From positions 1-34,542 of the forward strand of contig CAZOJY010000024.1 of the NCBI GenBank assembly GCA_964580235.1: a stretch of DNA of 34,542 nucleotides, given 5' to 3'. The position numbers and the translations under genes were made by a program. Positions 1 to 6,480 of this stretch are shown here, piece by piece. Under the pieces are notes generated by a model. It worked only from the letters and a program-made list of their open reading frames with translations. It made no database searches and had not been told where the DNA came from. The DNA comes from G020348385 sp964580235 (GTDB lineage Bacteria; Acidobacteriota; Aminicenantia; Aminicenantales; Aminicenantaceae). The first letter of the stretch is position 1. The number at the start of each line of letters is the position of its first letter.

Positions 1-258
1 TACCGCCTGTCCACCAATATCTTTTGATAAAAGGAGCGTGTCCATCTTTAAAATAGAAGAATAGACTCCTGCAGTAAGCCCAGCAGGACCCGCCCCTATA
101 ATAATCAAATCATATTCCTGTTTTGTTGAATAGGCTCTAGGATTTTTTTTGAATTTCTCCAGACATCCCTGAGAGCAAAAATATATCTTTTTTCCTCTAT
201 AAAGAGATGTAAATTTTTTACCGTCCACGTTCATCCGGCACACAGGATCTGTAAACAT
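1..258 (-). CDS. YHS domain fused to thioredoxin-reductase-like flavoprotein (partial)
   Basis: The 86 visible codons start with ATG at 258 and run off the left edge without a stop. Residues 3-40 form a YHS metal-binding domain (DPVCRMNVD, then YFCSQGCLEKF). Residues 48-86 begin an FAD-binding Rossmann fold (YDLIIIGAGPAGLTAGVYSS, then GGQA), as at the N-terminus of thioredoxin reductases. The reading frame is unbroken between the two parts, so this is a true fusion. YHS domains are found in copper and other heavy-metal proteins (family knowledge). A fused disulfide reductase could reduce metal-bound cysteines or a partner protein (inference). The catalytic CxxC would lie outside the window. 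It is the last visible member of a minus-strand series of YHS genes. The fold assignment is firm; the substrate is unknown. Confidence 0.85.
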   Translation of the reverse strand, partial: MFTDPVCRMNVDGKKFTSLYRGKKIYFCSQGCLEKFKKNPRAYSTKQEYDLIIIGAGPAGLTAGVYSSILKMDTLLLSKDIGGQAV

Positions 259-359
259 TAATTTTGTCCCTTAAATGTCAATCTCAGTAATGCTTCACAA
301 TCCATAACATAGCTTAATATTGAAAGTATCTTCAATTACATCTTAATCCACAAGTCAAA

Positions 360-587
360 TCAGATTTTGTTCCTCAATCTTTTTCGTTTTCCTTTATTCA
401 ACTTTCTTGTTGGCAATTTGAAAGCAAATTCTGGTTTTGCGTATTCATCAGGATTTCGCTCAAACTCTTCTTGGCAGAGAGGACAACAGAGAAAATAGCC
501 GTATCCTTCGTGTTTGACAAGGACTTGAGCCTTCTGCCGGTTGATTTTCTTTCCGCACACAGGATCCTTATAGAATTTTTGCTTCAT
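360..587 (-). CDS. Small YHS-domain metal-binding protein
   Basis: A 75-residue protein. Residues 7-46 carry a YHS-type core (KDPVCGKKI, then YFLCCPLCQEEFERNP) with cysteines placed as metal ligands. The tail is very basic (RKLNKGKRKRLRNKI). No signal peptide or membrane segment is visible, so it is probably cytoplasmic. An AGGAGG-like ribosome site lies directly upstream of the ATG. It sits between two other YHS genes on the same strand and is probably co-transcribed with them. A role in metal binding or delivery is inferred from the family and the neighbours; the metal cannot be read from the sequence. Confidence 0.8.
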   Translation of the reverse strand: MKQKFYKDPVCGKKINRQKAQVLVKHEGYGYFLCCPLCQEEFERNPDEYAKPEFAFKLPTRKLNKGKRKRLRNKI

Positions 588-641
588 TCAGGACCTCCTT
601 GTTCTTTATTCTTTAAACTTGTTTTGCTGCCAAATGCTGCT

Positions 642-833
642 CTACTTTTTGCCGCTGCGTTTCTGCTCAGCCTTTTCTTCATGCGCTGTATATTTCTCGG
701 GGATGCTGGCAAATTTCTCTTTACATCCTGTGCTGCAAAAATAATAGGTTTTTCCTTGGTATTCAAATGAACCGCTCGCCGTTTCCTTTTCAAATTCCAT
801 TCCGCATATTAAATCCTTTACTCTATCTGTCAT
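642..833 (-). CDS. Small YHS-domain metal-binding protein
   Basis: A 63-residue protein from the ATG at 833. The motifs KDLICGMEF and YYFCSTGCKEKFASIPEKY are a textbook YHS domain, followed by a lysine/glutamate-rich tail. A GTG at 842 is also in frame, but it directly abuts the AAAGGAGG ribosome site. The ATG at 833 lies about 8 nt after that site and is the better start. It is the first of three consecutive YHS-containing genes on the minus strand, downstream of a Rieske gene. It is likely a soluble heavy-metal (for example copper) binding protein by family; the exact role is not determinable. Confidence 0.8.
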   Translation of the reverse strand: MTDRVKDLICGMEFEKETASGSFEYQGKTYYFCSTGCKEKFASIPEKYTAHEEKAEQKRSGKK

Positions 834-942
834 CTTCCTCACCTCCTTTAATTCTTTGAATTTTTTTTCGTAAACAGTCTTAATGTCTTTTTCATTGATA
901 ATAATATCTCCTGATCTCTGTGTTGTTCATGCTGTCGAAAAC

Positions 943-1389
943 TCAGCCTTTTATTGAGACAAATATGTTCTTTTTAAACACTTTTATTTCATATTCCTCA
1001 AGCGGAGCGGGGGGAGGCCCAGATAAGACATTACCGGCCAGATCAAATCGTCCATTATGACACGGGCAATGAATGGTTTGCGTTTCGTTATCGTATCGCA
1101 CTGTACATGCTAGATGAGTACAGATCGCCGTAAAAGCTTTAAGCTCCCCTGATCCTGTATTAATGAGAATTCCAGGCGAATTTCCAAATCTAAAAATTTT
1201 GAAAGAATTTGGGGCCAGCTCCCCGAGCTGTGCTGCTTGAACCTCGTTCACAAGAGTTTCAGCTTGTTTGGGGGGAGCAATAAAGCGTATAACAGGATAA
1301 AGAAAAGTCGAAATTGTGCCGATTAGACTTCCTCCCAAAATATAATTTATAAAATTCCTTCTTTTTAATTTAGCCTTGGGTGAATTCAT
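943..1389 (-). CDS. Rieske [2Fe-2S] protein with N-terminal membrane anchor
   Basis: A 148-residue protein from the ATG at 1389; an in-frame GTG at 1404 is the alternative. The N-terminus has a twin-arginine-like stretch (KLKRRNFINY) and one hydrophobic segment (about 15-37), as in QcrA/PetC-type proteins anchored in the membrane with a periplasmic head. The cluster motifs are complete: CTHLAC at 90-95 and CPCH at 108-111, giving ligands C90, H92, C108 and H111 and a C95-C110 disulfide. Such proteins normally pass electrons from quinol to cytochrome c. No cytochrome b or c gene is next to it; its neighbours are a SHOCT gene and YHS genes. Its partner is therefore unknown, and a role in periplasmic metal redox is only a guess. 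Confidence 0.88.
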   Translation of the reverse strand: MNSPKAKLKRRNFINYILGGSLIGTISTFLYPVIRFIAPPKQAETLVNEVQAAQLGELAPNSFKIFRFGNSPGILINTGSGELKAFTAICTHLACTVRYDNETQTIHCPCHNGRFDLAGNVLSGPPPAPLEEYEIKVFKKNIFVSIKG

Positions 1390-1437
1390 TTTTCTTATTC
1401 CCACGTATGCAAGTCAATTTGTTTGATCCTGGAACAT

Positions 1438-1635
1438 TCACAATAGATCTTTCTTTGTCTGCTCGAACGTGTGTCTATCGATATCTCCCTTTGCATATCT
1501 CTGTTTCAATATCTCGACTGCACTCGTCTGGTTTGTAACGCTATCTTCTGCTTTCCTTTGAAAGTTCTCTTTAAACAAAAAAGCCACGCCTGCTAAAATT
1601 AGAATCCATACGATTCCCATACCGCCCATTAACAT
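1438..1635 (-). CDS. SHOCT-domain small membrane protein
   Basis: A 65-residue protein with one transmembrane helix (about 3-21, GGMGIVWILILAGVAFLF), a short polar linker and a C-terminal SHOCT motif (EILKQRYAKGDIDRHTFEQTKKDLL). The SHOCT (short C-terminal) domain is a roughly 30-residue element of uncertain function, often found on the tails of membrane proteins near metal-efflux genes. The ribosome site AAGGAGGAAGAA precedes the ATG. A palindrome at 1673-1692 lies about 40 bp upstream, so the gene probably starts a regulated unit that continues into the Rieske and YHS genes. It resembles the SHOCT protein at 2495-2710. Confidence 0.8.
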   Translation of the reverse strand: MLMGGMGIVWILILAGVAFLFKENFQRKAEDSVTNQTSAVEILKQRYAKGDIDRHTFEQTKKDLL

Positions 1636-1672
1636 TTCTTCCTCCTTATGTGAGATTAATTTTTCTGCTCAT

Positions 1673-1692
1673 TACTATACCCTGCTATAGTA
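1673..1692 (-). promoter_or_regulatory. Palindromic operator-like site upstream of SHOCT gene
   Basis: TACTATA-CCCTGC-TATAGTA is a perfect 7-bp inverted repeat around a C-rich 6-bp centre. It ends 38 bp before the ATG at 1635. The layout (TACTATA, C-tract, TATAGT) matches that recalled for CsoR/RcnR/FrmR-family operators. A second site of the same design lies at 2779-2797. Confidence 0.55.
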
Positions 1693-1702
1693 TAATGATA
1701 CC

Positions 1703-2077
1703 CTAAAAATTTTTCCCTTGCGTCACACAAGTTTTACAATCCCGGATATTTTCCTTAGGATCATCACAACATGATGACATCGGAGCATTTTGATTATCCA
1801 GCTCATTCTGTTCCGTAAATTTGGCCATTCCTCTCTTGCATTTTTCCAAGAATTTCTGAGACAATTCCAAACCCAATTCTATTATTGACTTTTCTATGGC
1901 TTCAAATTTTATTTTTCTCAGATCATATGTCATTCTTACGACATCCTTACGGATATCAACATTGATCGACATCATTCCATCCTTTTTCATCAAGCGCTCT
2001 TTTATCCAATCGATGTTTGCTTCCTTTTTCAAATTGTCAATAGCAACCCTTCTCTTTTTTACAATTGGATCTGTCAT
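1703..2077 (-). CDS. Degenerate heavy-metal-associated (HMA-like) protein with Cys-rich tail
   Basis: A 124-residue protein. Residues 10-80 look like a beta-alpha-beta-beta-alpha-beta ferredoxin-like fold (MMSINVDIRKDVVRMTYDLR, then FEAIEKSIIELGLEL), as in HMA metallochaperones, but the CxxC ligand pair of the first loop is absent. The C-terminus instead has a cysteine cluster (SSCCDD, then CKTC), which could bind a soft metal. No signal peptide is present. A good ribosome site (AAAAAGGAG) precedes the ATG. It lies between a PII-like gene and a SHOCT gene on the same strand. The HMA assignment rests on predicted fold and context, and I could not confirm homology. It could instead be an uncharacterised cluster-specific protein. 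Confidence 0.6.
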   Translation of the reverse strand: MTDPIVKKRRVAIDNLKKEANIDWIKERLMKKDGMMSINVDIRKDVVRMTYDLRKIKFEAIEKSIIELGLELSQKFLEKCKRGMAKFTEQNELDNQNAPMSSCCDDPKENIRDCKTCVTQGKNF

Positions 2078-2130
2078 TTTTTATATTCTCCTTTTTATAC
2101 ATTTCTTTTGATGACATCCCCACAAAAGCC

Positions 2131-2475
2131 TTAATCCAGGAATGGGAGCACACCATTTTTTCCAGTCCGGATACTGATGGCCTCTTCGACAGGTGAAATT
2201 GCGATTAAACCATCGCCTTTGTACCCGCTTCTGGCATACTTCAGAATTGTCTCCCTGACTCTTTTCACACAGTCATCCGTGCAGATAATTTCAATTTTCA
2301 CCATCGTGGTGTATGTCGAACTTAATTCCGCGGAAATTTTAAGATCGTTCGGATCAATTTCGTCTCCAAGCGCCTTGACATCGATAGCAGTAATTCTCGG
2401 CGCTTTGAGGTCTTTCAAGGCATTTATGACATCCTCAGCCATAAAAGTTCTAATATAGGCCTTTACTAATTTCAT
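2131..2475 (-). CDS. PII-like (GlnB-related) regulatory protein
   Basis: A 114-residue protein with the PII fold signature. It starts MKLVKAYIR, has a B-loop-like GYKGDGLIAISPVEEAISIRTG (GDG and IRTG as in GlnB), and a second strand EIICTDDCVKRVRETILKYARSG. The T-loop of true nitrogen PII proteins, with its uridylylated tyrosine, is missing or shortened. That makes it a PII-like protein of the kind found beside transporters. Cysteines in IICTDDC may suit metal sensing (inference). No glnA or amtB is nearby; the SHOCT and HMA-like neighbours point to metal homeostasis. The ribosome site CAAGGAG precedes the ATG. The fold is likely right, while ligand and target are unknown. Confidence 0.75.
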   Translation of the reverse strand: MKLVKAYIRTFMAEDVINALKDLKAPRITAIDVKALGDEIDPNDLKISAELSSTYTTMVKIEIICTDDCVKRVRETILKYARSGYKGDGLIAISPVEEAISIRTGKNGVLPFLD

Positions 2476-2494
2476 TGTTTACTCCTTGTCGGGT

Positions 2495-2710
2495 TCATGA
2501 TAATAAATCTTTCTTTTTCTGCTCAAACTCCTCTTTTTCAATTTCTCCTCGTGCGTATCTTTTCTTCAATACCTCCAGAGCGTTTTCCTCTGGTCTTTGG
2601 TCACCTGGTTTTTGCTGGACTATCCATTTGATGAGGAAGAATAATGCCACAAGCACAGCGATCCAAAACACCCACATAAAACCTCCAAACATCCAATGAT
2701 TTCCCCACAT
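2495..2710 (-). CDS. SHOCT-domain small membrane protein
   Basis: A 71-residue protein with a tryptophan-rich transmembrane helix (about 7-30, MFGGFMWVFWIAVLVALFFLIKWIV) and a C-terminal SHOCT motif (ALEVLKKRYARGEIEKEEFEQKKKDLL). It is the first gene of a minus-strand unit that continues into the PII-like and HMA-like genes. The promoter at 2774-2803 (TTGACA, 18 bp, TATTAT) carries an operator-like sequence in its spacer. A ribosome site (GGGAGG) precedes the ATG. It is paralogous in design to the protein at 1438-1635. Its molecular function is unknown. Confidence 0.8.
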   Translation of the reverse strand: MWGNHWMFGGFMWVFWIAVLVALFFLIKWIVQQKPGDQRPEENALEVLKKRYARGEIEKEEFEQKKKDLLS

Positions 2711-2773
2711 TTCGTTTACCTCCCTATGTGGATTTTATTTTTTCTTAGCAATCTTAGATCTCCTGTCAATCAT

Positions 2774-2803
2774 ATAATACTATACCCCCCTATGGTTTGT
2801 CAA
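2774..2803 (-). promoter_or_regulatory. Sigma-70-type promoter overlapping a CsoR/FrmR-like operator
   Basis: On the minus strand TTGACA (2803-2798) and TATTAT (2779-2774) are separated by 18 bp. The spacer contains CCATAGGGGGGTATAG, the G-tract/TATAG pattern recalled for CsoR/RcnR/FrmR-type repressors. Its plus-strand form TACTATA-CCCCCC-TATGGT parallels the 1673-1692 site. A repressor bound here would block RNA polymerase directly. Confidence 0.6.
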
Positions 2804-2884
2804 GTGGTTTTGAAAATAAATTCGATTTTTATATCTCGCACACTACAGGAAATGCAAAACGAAAAATTCAAGAAAAGAAAATAT

Positions 2885-3673
2885 CTAAAACATAAATTTA
2901 ATCCCGATACGGAGACTTATGCCATTGAGGCCGATATCAAAAGGAGGGACATCTATCAACATATGCTGCTCATTCTCGTGTTCTTCGTGAAAATGCCACT
3001 GGTTATCATGATGATGGAAATGCCAGAAACCTTCCATATGCTCTTCACCTTCCATCCCTTCCCTGAATCCTTCGTGCAGCTCGCTCACAAAGCCATTTAA
3101 ACTGACAAAACGATAGACTCCTTCAGCAACGATAGCGATTCTATCCGACAGTTTAAAATCCGCTCCCAATCCTGCATGAGGTCCAAAAGATCCTTCGTTC
3201 TGAGTGGCCTGATCCCTGTAGGATCCCAAATAATATCCGGCGCCTCCGAACATGAATATATCAAGTTCGGGACCGAGGGGAAGAACATAATACATGCTTA
3301 AAGTGATGGGAACCACTTTCAGGCTGTGGTTATGACCAGAGAAGCCTCCCATGATGTTTAAATTCATGCTTCCCATCATTCCACCTGAATTTCCGTCCAT
3401 GTGTTTTTTATCTGAACCGCTTAGATAACCAACTCCAAAACCAGCCCGGACATGGGAAGAAAGGCGAAACTGAATCTCAAAATTTAAATCAGCCATGCCG
3501 CCTATGCTCTCCGAATGAGCATAACCTCCAATCATGGTCAAATGGACCAGGTTATTGCTGGATTTATAGGATTCCTCATCGACTCCAGCAAAGGCCATAG
3601 TTAAGCTAAAAAGCACTCCAATCCCAAGAATGATGAGATTAAAAATCCTTGTTTTTCTAATATGTTCGGTCAT
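2885..3673 (-). CDS. Outer-membrane beta-barrel protein with His-rich segment
   Basis: A 262-residue protein with an N-terminal signal peptide (hydrophobic about 10-28, ending near AFAG) and alternating amphipathic strands. The terminal strand ISLRIGIKFMF ends in phenylalanine, as outer-membrane barrels recognised by BamA do. Residues about 201-237 form an extraordinary histidine/glutamate-rich segment (FWHFHHHDNQWHFHEEHE), and a Met/His/Gly-rich stretch lies near the middle (GGMMGSMNLNIMGGFSGHNH). Both fit binding of a metal such as copper, nickel or zinc on an exposed loop (inference). The gene has its own promoter region with palindrome 3702-3721 and the ribosome site AAGGAG. No specific porin family is recognised. 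Confidence 0.75.
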   Translation of the reverse strand: MTEHIRKTRIFNLIILGIGVLFSLTMAFAGVDEESYKSSNNLVHLTMIGGYAHSESIGGMADLNFEIQFRLSSHVRAGFGVGYLSGSDKKHMDGNSGGMMGSMNLNIMGGFSGHNHSLKVVPITLSMYYVLPLGPELDIFMFGGAGYYLGSYRDQATQNEGSFGPHAGLGADFKLSDRIAIVAEGVYRFVSLNGFVSELHEGFREGMEGEEHMEGFWHFHHHDNQWHFHEEHENEQHMLIDVPPFDIGLNGISLRIGIKFMF

Positions 3674-3701
3674 GATTTTCTCCTTACGTGTTAGGCCTTA
3701 A

Positions 3702-3721
3702 ACCCTATAGGACTATAGGGT
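3702..3721 (-). promoter_or_regulatory. Palindromic operator-like site upstream of the His-rich barrel gene
   Basis: ACCCTATAG-GA-CTATAGGGT is a perfect 9-bp inverted repeat 28 bp upstream of the ATG at 3673. Further upstream is TTGACA on the minus strand (3757-3752) with AT-rich -10 candidates after it, so the palindrome lies between promoter and gene. It shares the CTATAGGG half-site with the other two sites of the island. Confidence 0.55.
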
Positions 3722-3884
3722 ATTATTTATTATTATAAAATCTATAGAATCTGTCAAGTATATTTTTAAAGTTTTTTTATGGGTTCTCTTCGGCCATACA
3801 CACAATAACGGAGTGAATATATCTCCTTCGTTTCTTTAACCGCTCATTCTTGTGTGATATTATTTTAAAGCCTCAAATTTAAGA

Positions 3885-4319
3885 ATGAAGAAGCTGCATA
3901 TATCTCCTGAGTTAAATATCATCGTTTTTGCTTTCCTGTTGAATTTTGTCTGGGAAGTGCTGCAAACTCCTTTTTTTATCGACATAACTTTTGAGATTAA
4001 TACAATCGTATGGTACAGGCTTCACTGCACCTTTGGTGATGTCTTCATCACTCTTGGCAGCTTTTGGCTGGTCGCTTTGTTATTTAAAAACAGGCTCTGG
4101 GTTTTAAATCCCGGCAAATTGAATAGACTTATGTTTATACTCTTTGGTGTTTGCTATACGATATTCAGTGAAATAATAAATGTATCCATAAAAGATTTAT
4201 GGGGGTATTCTGATCTCATGCCTCTCATCCCCTTTATTGGCGTTGGGATTGTGCCGCTCGCCCAGTGGATTGTTATTCCGCCTCTTGTTATATTCTTCGT
4301 CAAAAGACAGCTATCTTAA
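3885..4319 (+). CDS. Four-helix integral membrane protein, unknown function
   Basis: A 144-residue protein with about four transmembrane segments (near 10-30, 50-68, 82-102 and 113-138). Polar residues are embedded in or near helices (NFVWEVLQTPFF, LHCTFGDVFI, MPLIPFIGVGIVPLAQW) and look conserved, as in a family of small membrane proteins I cannot name. No ribosome site is obvious before the ATG at 3885. It is transcribed away from the metal-responsive barrel gene and towards the CcdA gene. An imperfect inverted repeat (CACACAA at 3799-3805, TTGTGTG at 3850-3856) lies in its upstream region. A role in metal or redox homeostasis is context only. Confidence 0.65.
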   Translation: MKKLHISPELNIIVFAFLLNFVWEVLQTPFFIDITFEINTIVWYRLHCTFGDVFITLGSFWLVALLFKNRLWVLNPGKLNRLMFILFGVCYTIFSEIINVSIKDLWGYSDLMPLIPFIGVGIVPLAQWIVIPPLVIFFVKRQLS

Positions 4320-4340
4320 GCAGAGTTTATCATTCTGTTA

Positions 4341-5063
4341 TTATATTTTTCCGCCAAAATACATCACAATTAAAGAAAAGTTCCCAGTTATGAGCAGAAT
4401 CCCTATTATTATCAGAAGGATTCCACCAATTGTCGAAATAAGTTTAAAATATTTTTTAATTTTCTGAAAATGTTCGAAGAACTTATGAACGATCAAGCCT
4501 GATATCAAAAAGGGGATACCTAATCCTGCGGAATAAGAAATTAGCAGCACTGTACCTTTAAAAATATCTTGAGTCGAGGCTGCAACGGTAAGGATGGCTC
4601 CCAGCATGGGCCCCACACAGGGCGTCCACCCTGCTCCAAACGCCATTCCGACAAGGATCGTTCCCAAAAAGCCAACAGGTTTTTCCTGTAAGTGGATTCT
4701 TTTCTCGCGCATGAGGAATTTCAATCTAAAAACTCCTGCAAAATGTAAGCCAAGAAGAATGACGATTGCGCCGCCAAAGATTTTAAACCATCGAATGTTT
4801 CGAGCTAAAAATTTTCCGATAAACGTCGCTGATGCACCCAAGAGAACAAATATGATTGAAAACCCAAGAATAAACAAAAGAGAATTTATCAGGACTCTTT
4901 TCCGGGCACGTCTTAAGTTTTTTTCAAACGAAATTTCTTCTATAGAAATCCCCGTGATAAACGCTAAATAAGAAGGGATAACAGGAAGAATGCATGGGGA
5001 AAGAAATGTGATGAGCCCCGCGAATAAAGCGACTATCACGTTTACATTTTCAGCTCCAGACAT
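4341..5063 (-). CDS. CcdA/DsbD-type transmembrane thiol-disulfide protein
   Basis: A 240-residue protein with six transmembrane helices and the two family cysteine motifs: FLSPCILPVIPSYL (C24) and GWTPCVGPMLGAIL (C149). CcdA proteins carry reducing equivalents from cytoplasmic thioredoxin across the inner membrane to periplasmic partners, for cytochrome c maturation or for metal and oxidative stress proteins. The length matches CcdA (no DsbD alpha or gamma domain). It is convergent with the four-helix membrane protein and divergent from yebC. With the YHS-thioredoxin-reductase fusion it suggests thiol redox chemistry in the metal island (inference). Confidence 0.9.
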   Translation of the reverse strand: MSGAENVNVIVALFAGLITFLSPCILPVIPSYLAFITGISIEEISFEKNLRRARKRVLINSLLFILGFSIIFVLLGASATFIGKFLARNIRWFKIFGGAIVILLGLHFAGVFRLKFLMREKRIHLQEKPVGFLGTILVGMAFGAGWTPCVGPMLGAILTVAASTQDIFKGTVLLISYSAGLGIPFLISGLIVHKFFEHFQKIKKYFKLISTIGGILLIIIGILLITGNFSLIVMYFGGKI

Positions 5064-5209
5064 TGCTAAAATTACCTCAACATGTTTAAAAGTATCAAAT
5101 CTATTCTACTTGAAATAACTCTAGAAACAAAATTATGCGCATTTTCACCTGCTTTTAATCCTATTCTGTTTGTGTTAGAATTTCATTGAAAAAATCAAAA
5201 GGAGCTGAA

Positions 5210-5959
5210 ATGTCAGGGCATTCAAAATGGCATTCCATCAAGTACAAAAAAGCTGCTCAGGATGCCAAAAGGGGGAAAATCTTCACCAAGATCATCCGCG
5301 AACTCTCTGTGGCCGCCCGCATGGGAGGCGGAGACTCTGATATCAATCCCAGGTTGCGCAAGGCCATTTCTGATGCAAAGGCTGTTAATATGCCGGCGGA
5401 TAACATCAAAAGGGCCATCATGAAAGGAACCGGCGAATTAGAAGGAGTGACGTACGAAGAAATTTCTTATGAGGGATACGGCCCGGGGGGCGTGGCCATT
5501 TTCCTTGAGGTCCTCACCGATAATAGAAACAGAACCGTTTCTGAGCTGAGACATGTATTCAGCAGAAACGGCGGAAACATCGGAGAATCTGGCTGTGTTG
5601 CCTGGATGTTCAGCCGAAAAGGCTACTTGGTTGTGGAAAAATCCAAAGCTACGGAAGATGATCTTCTCGACGTCATTCTGGAGGCAGGAGCTGAAGACTT
5701 GCGGGAGGACGGAAGCAATTACGAAATTTTCACGCCTCCGGATAAATACGAAGATGTCGTTGATGCGCTCAAAAACAGCAAAATCGAAATTGCGGCCTCA
5801 AACCTGGGACAGATTCCCCAGAATTATGTCAAACTGAAAGGAAAACAGGCCCAGCAGCTCCTGCGCTTAATGGAAGAATTGGAAGACCATGATGATGTCC
5901 AGAATGTTTGGGCCAATTTTGACATTGATGAAGAGGAAATCGCCAAGTATTCAAACTGA
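5210..5959 (+). CDS. yebC: YebC/PmpR-family protein (TACO1-like)
   Basis: A 249-residue protein beginning MSGHSKWHSIKYKKAAQDAKRG, the family's invariant N-terminus. ATG 5210 is chosen over an in-frame TTG at 5186 because AAAGGAGC lies just upstream of it. The usual motifs are present (KIIRELSVAARMGG; NMPADNIKRAI; YEGYGPGGVAIFLEVLTDNRNRT; NWANFD-type end VWANFDIDEE). The family was described as transcription regulators and later linked to ribosome stalling relief and translation of proline-rich tracts. It is the first gene of the yebC-ruvC-ruvA-ruvB-queA run, with ruvC starting 5 bp after its stop. Confidence 0.97.
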   Translation: MSGHSKWHSIKYKKAAQDAKRGKIFTKIIRELSVAARMGGGDSDINPRLRKAISDAKAVNMPADNIKRAIMKGTGELEGVTYEEISYEGYGPGGVAIFLEVLTDNRNRTVSELRHVFSRNGGNIGESGCVAWMFSRKGYLVVEKSKATEDDLLDVILEAGAEDLREDGSNYEIFTPPDKYEDVVDALKNSKIEIAASNLGQIPQNYVKLKGKQAQQLLRLMEELEDHDDVQNVWANFDIDEEEIAKYSN

Positions 5960-5964
5960 AGCAC

Positions 5965-6480
5965 ATGAGGGTTCTCGGTATCGATCCCAGCGTTCAATCT
6001 ACAGGATTTGGCATCATCGAATTTTCCGGCAACAGCTATTCCGTCCTGGAATATGGGGCCATAAAACCCTCCCGTCGCCTCCTTTTCCTCCACAAAATTA
6101 ACATGATCAAAAATCGTTTGGAAGAGATCATCCGCACTCACAGGCCGGACGAGGTGGCCATCGAAAATCCATTTTATGCCCAAAATATCAAAACTGCCAT
6201 CACGCTAGGCCAGGTTCGCGGGGCCGTGCTTGTTGCGGTGGCCTCTCTCAACTGTCCTTTGTACGAATATTCTGCGTTGGAGATTAAAAAAGCCGTTACC
6301 GGTTATGGACGTGCAGATAAGTCCCAGGTCAAAGATATGATAAAAATTCTTCTCAACCTGAAAGAAAAAGATCTGGGGACGGATGCCGCCGATGCTCTGG
6401 CAGCCGCATTCTGTCATCTTAACACCCAAATGTTCCGGCAACTCGTCGACAATGCTGGCGAAAAAAGGTCAAAAACATGA
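5965..6480 (+). CDS. ruvC: Holliday junction resolvase RuvC
   Basis: A 171-residue endonuclease that cuts Holliday junctions after RuvAB branch migration. The four-acid active site is visible: D7 in VLGIDPS, E68 in VAIENPFYAQN, and two aspartates in GTDAADALA near the C-terminus. Length and motif spacing match the family. It starts 5 bp after yebC and its stop overlaps the ruvA start (ATGA), so translation is probably coupled. Nothing unusual is seen. Confidence 0.97.
   Translation: MRVLGIDPSVQSTGFGIIEFSGNSYSVLEYGAIKPSRRLLFLHKINMIKNRLEEIIRTHRPDEVAIENPFYAQNIKTAITLGQVRGAVLVAVASLNCPLYEYSALEIKKAVTGYGRADKSQVKDMIKILLNLKEKDLGTDAADALAAAFCHLNTQMFRQLVDNAGEKRSKT

Noticed and set aside
3799..3856. Structured leader (CACACAA/TTGTGTG inverted repeat) before the four-helix membrane protein
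   Set aside because: Arms are only 7 bp around a 44-bp loop with an imperfect inner stem. Too weak to list as a regulatory element without conservation data.
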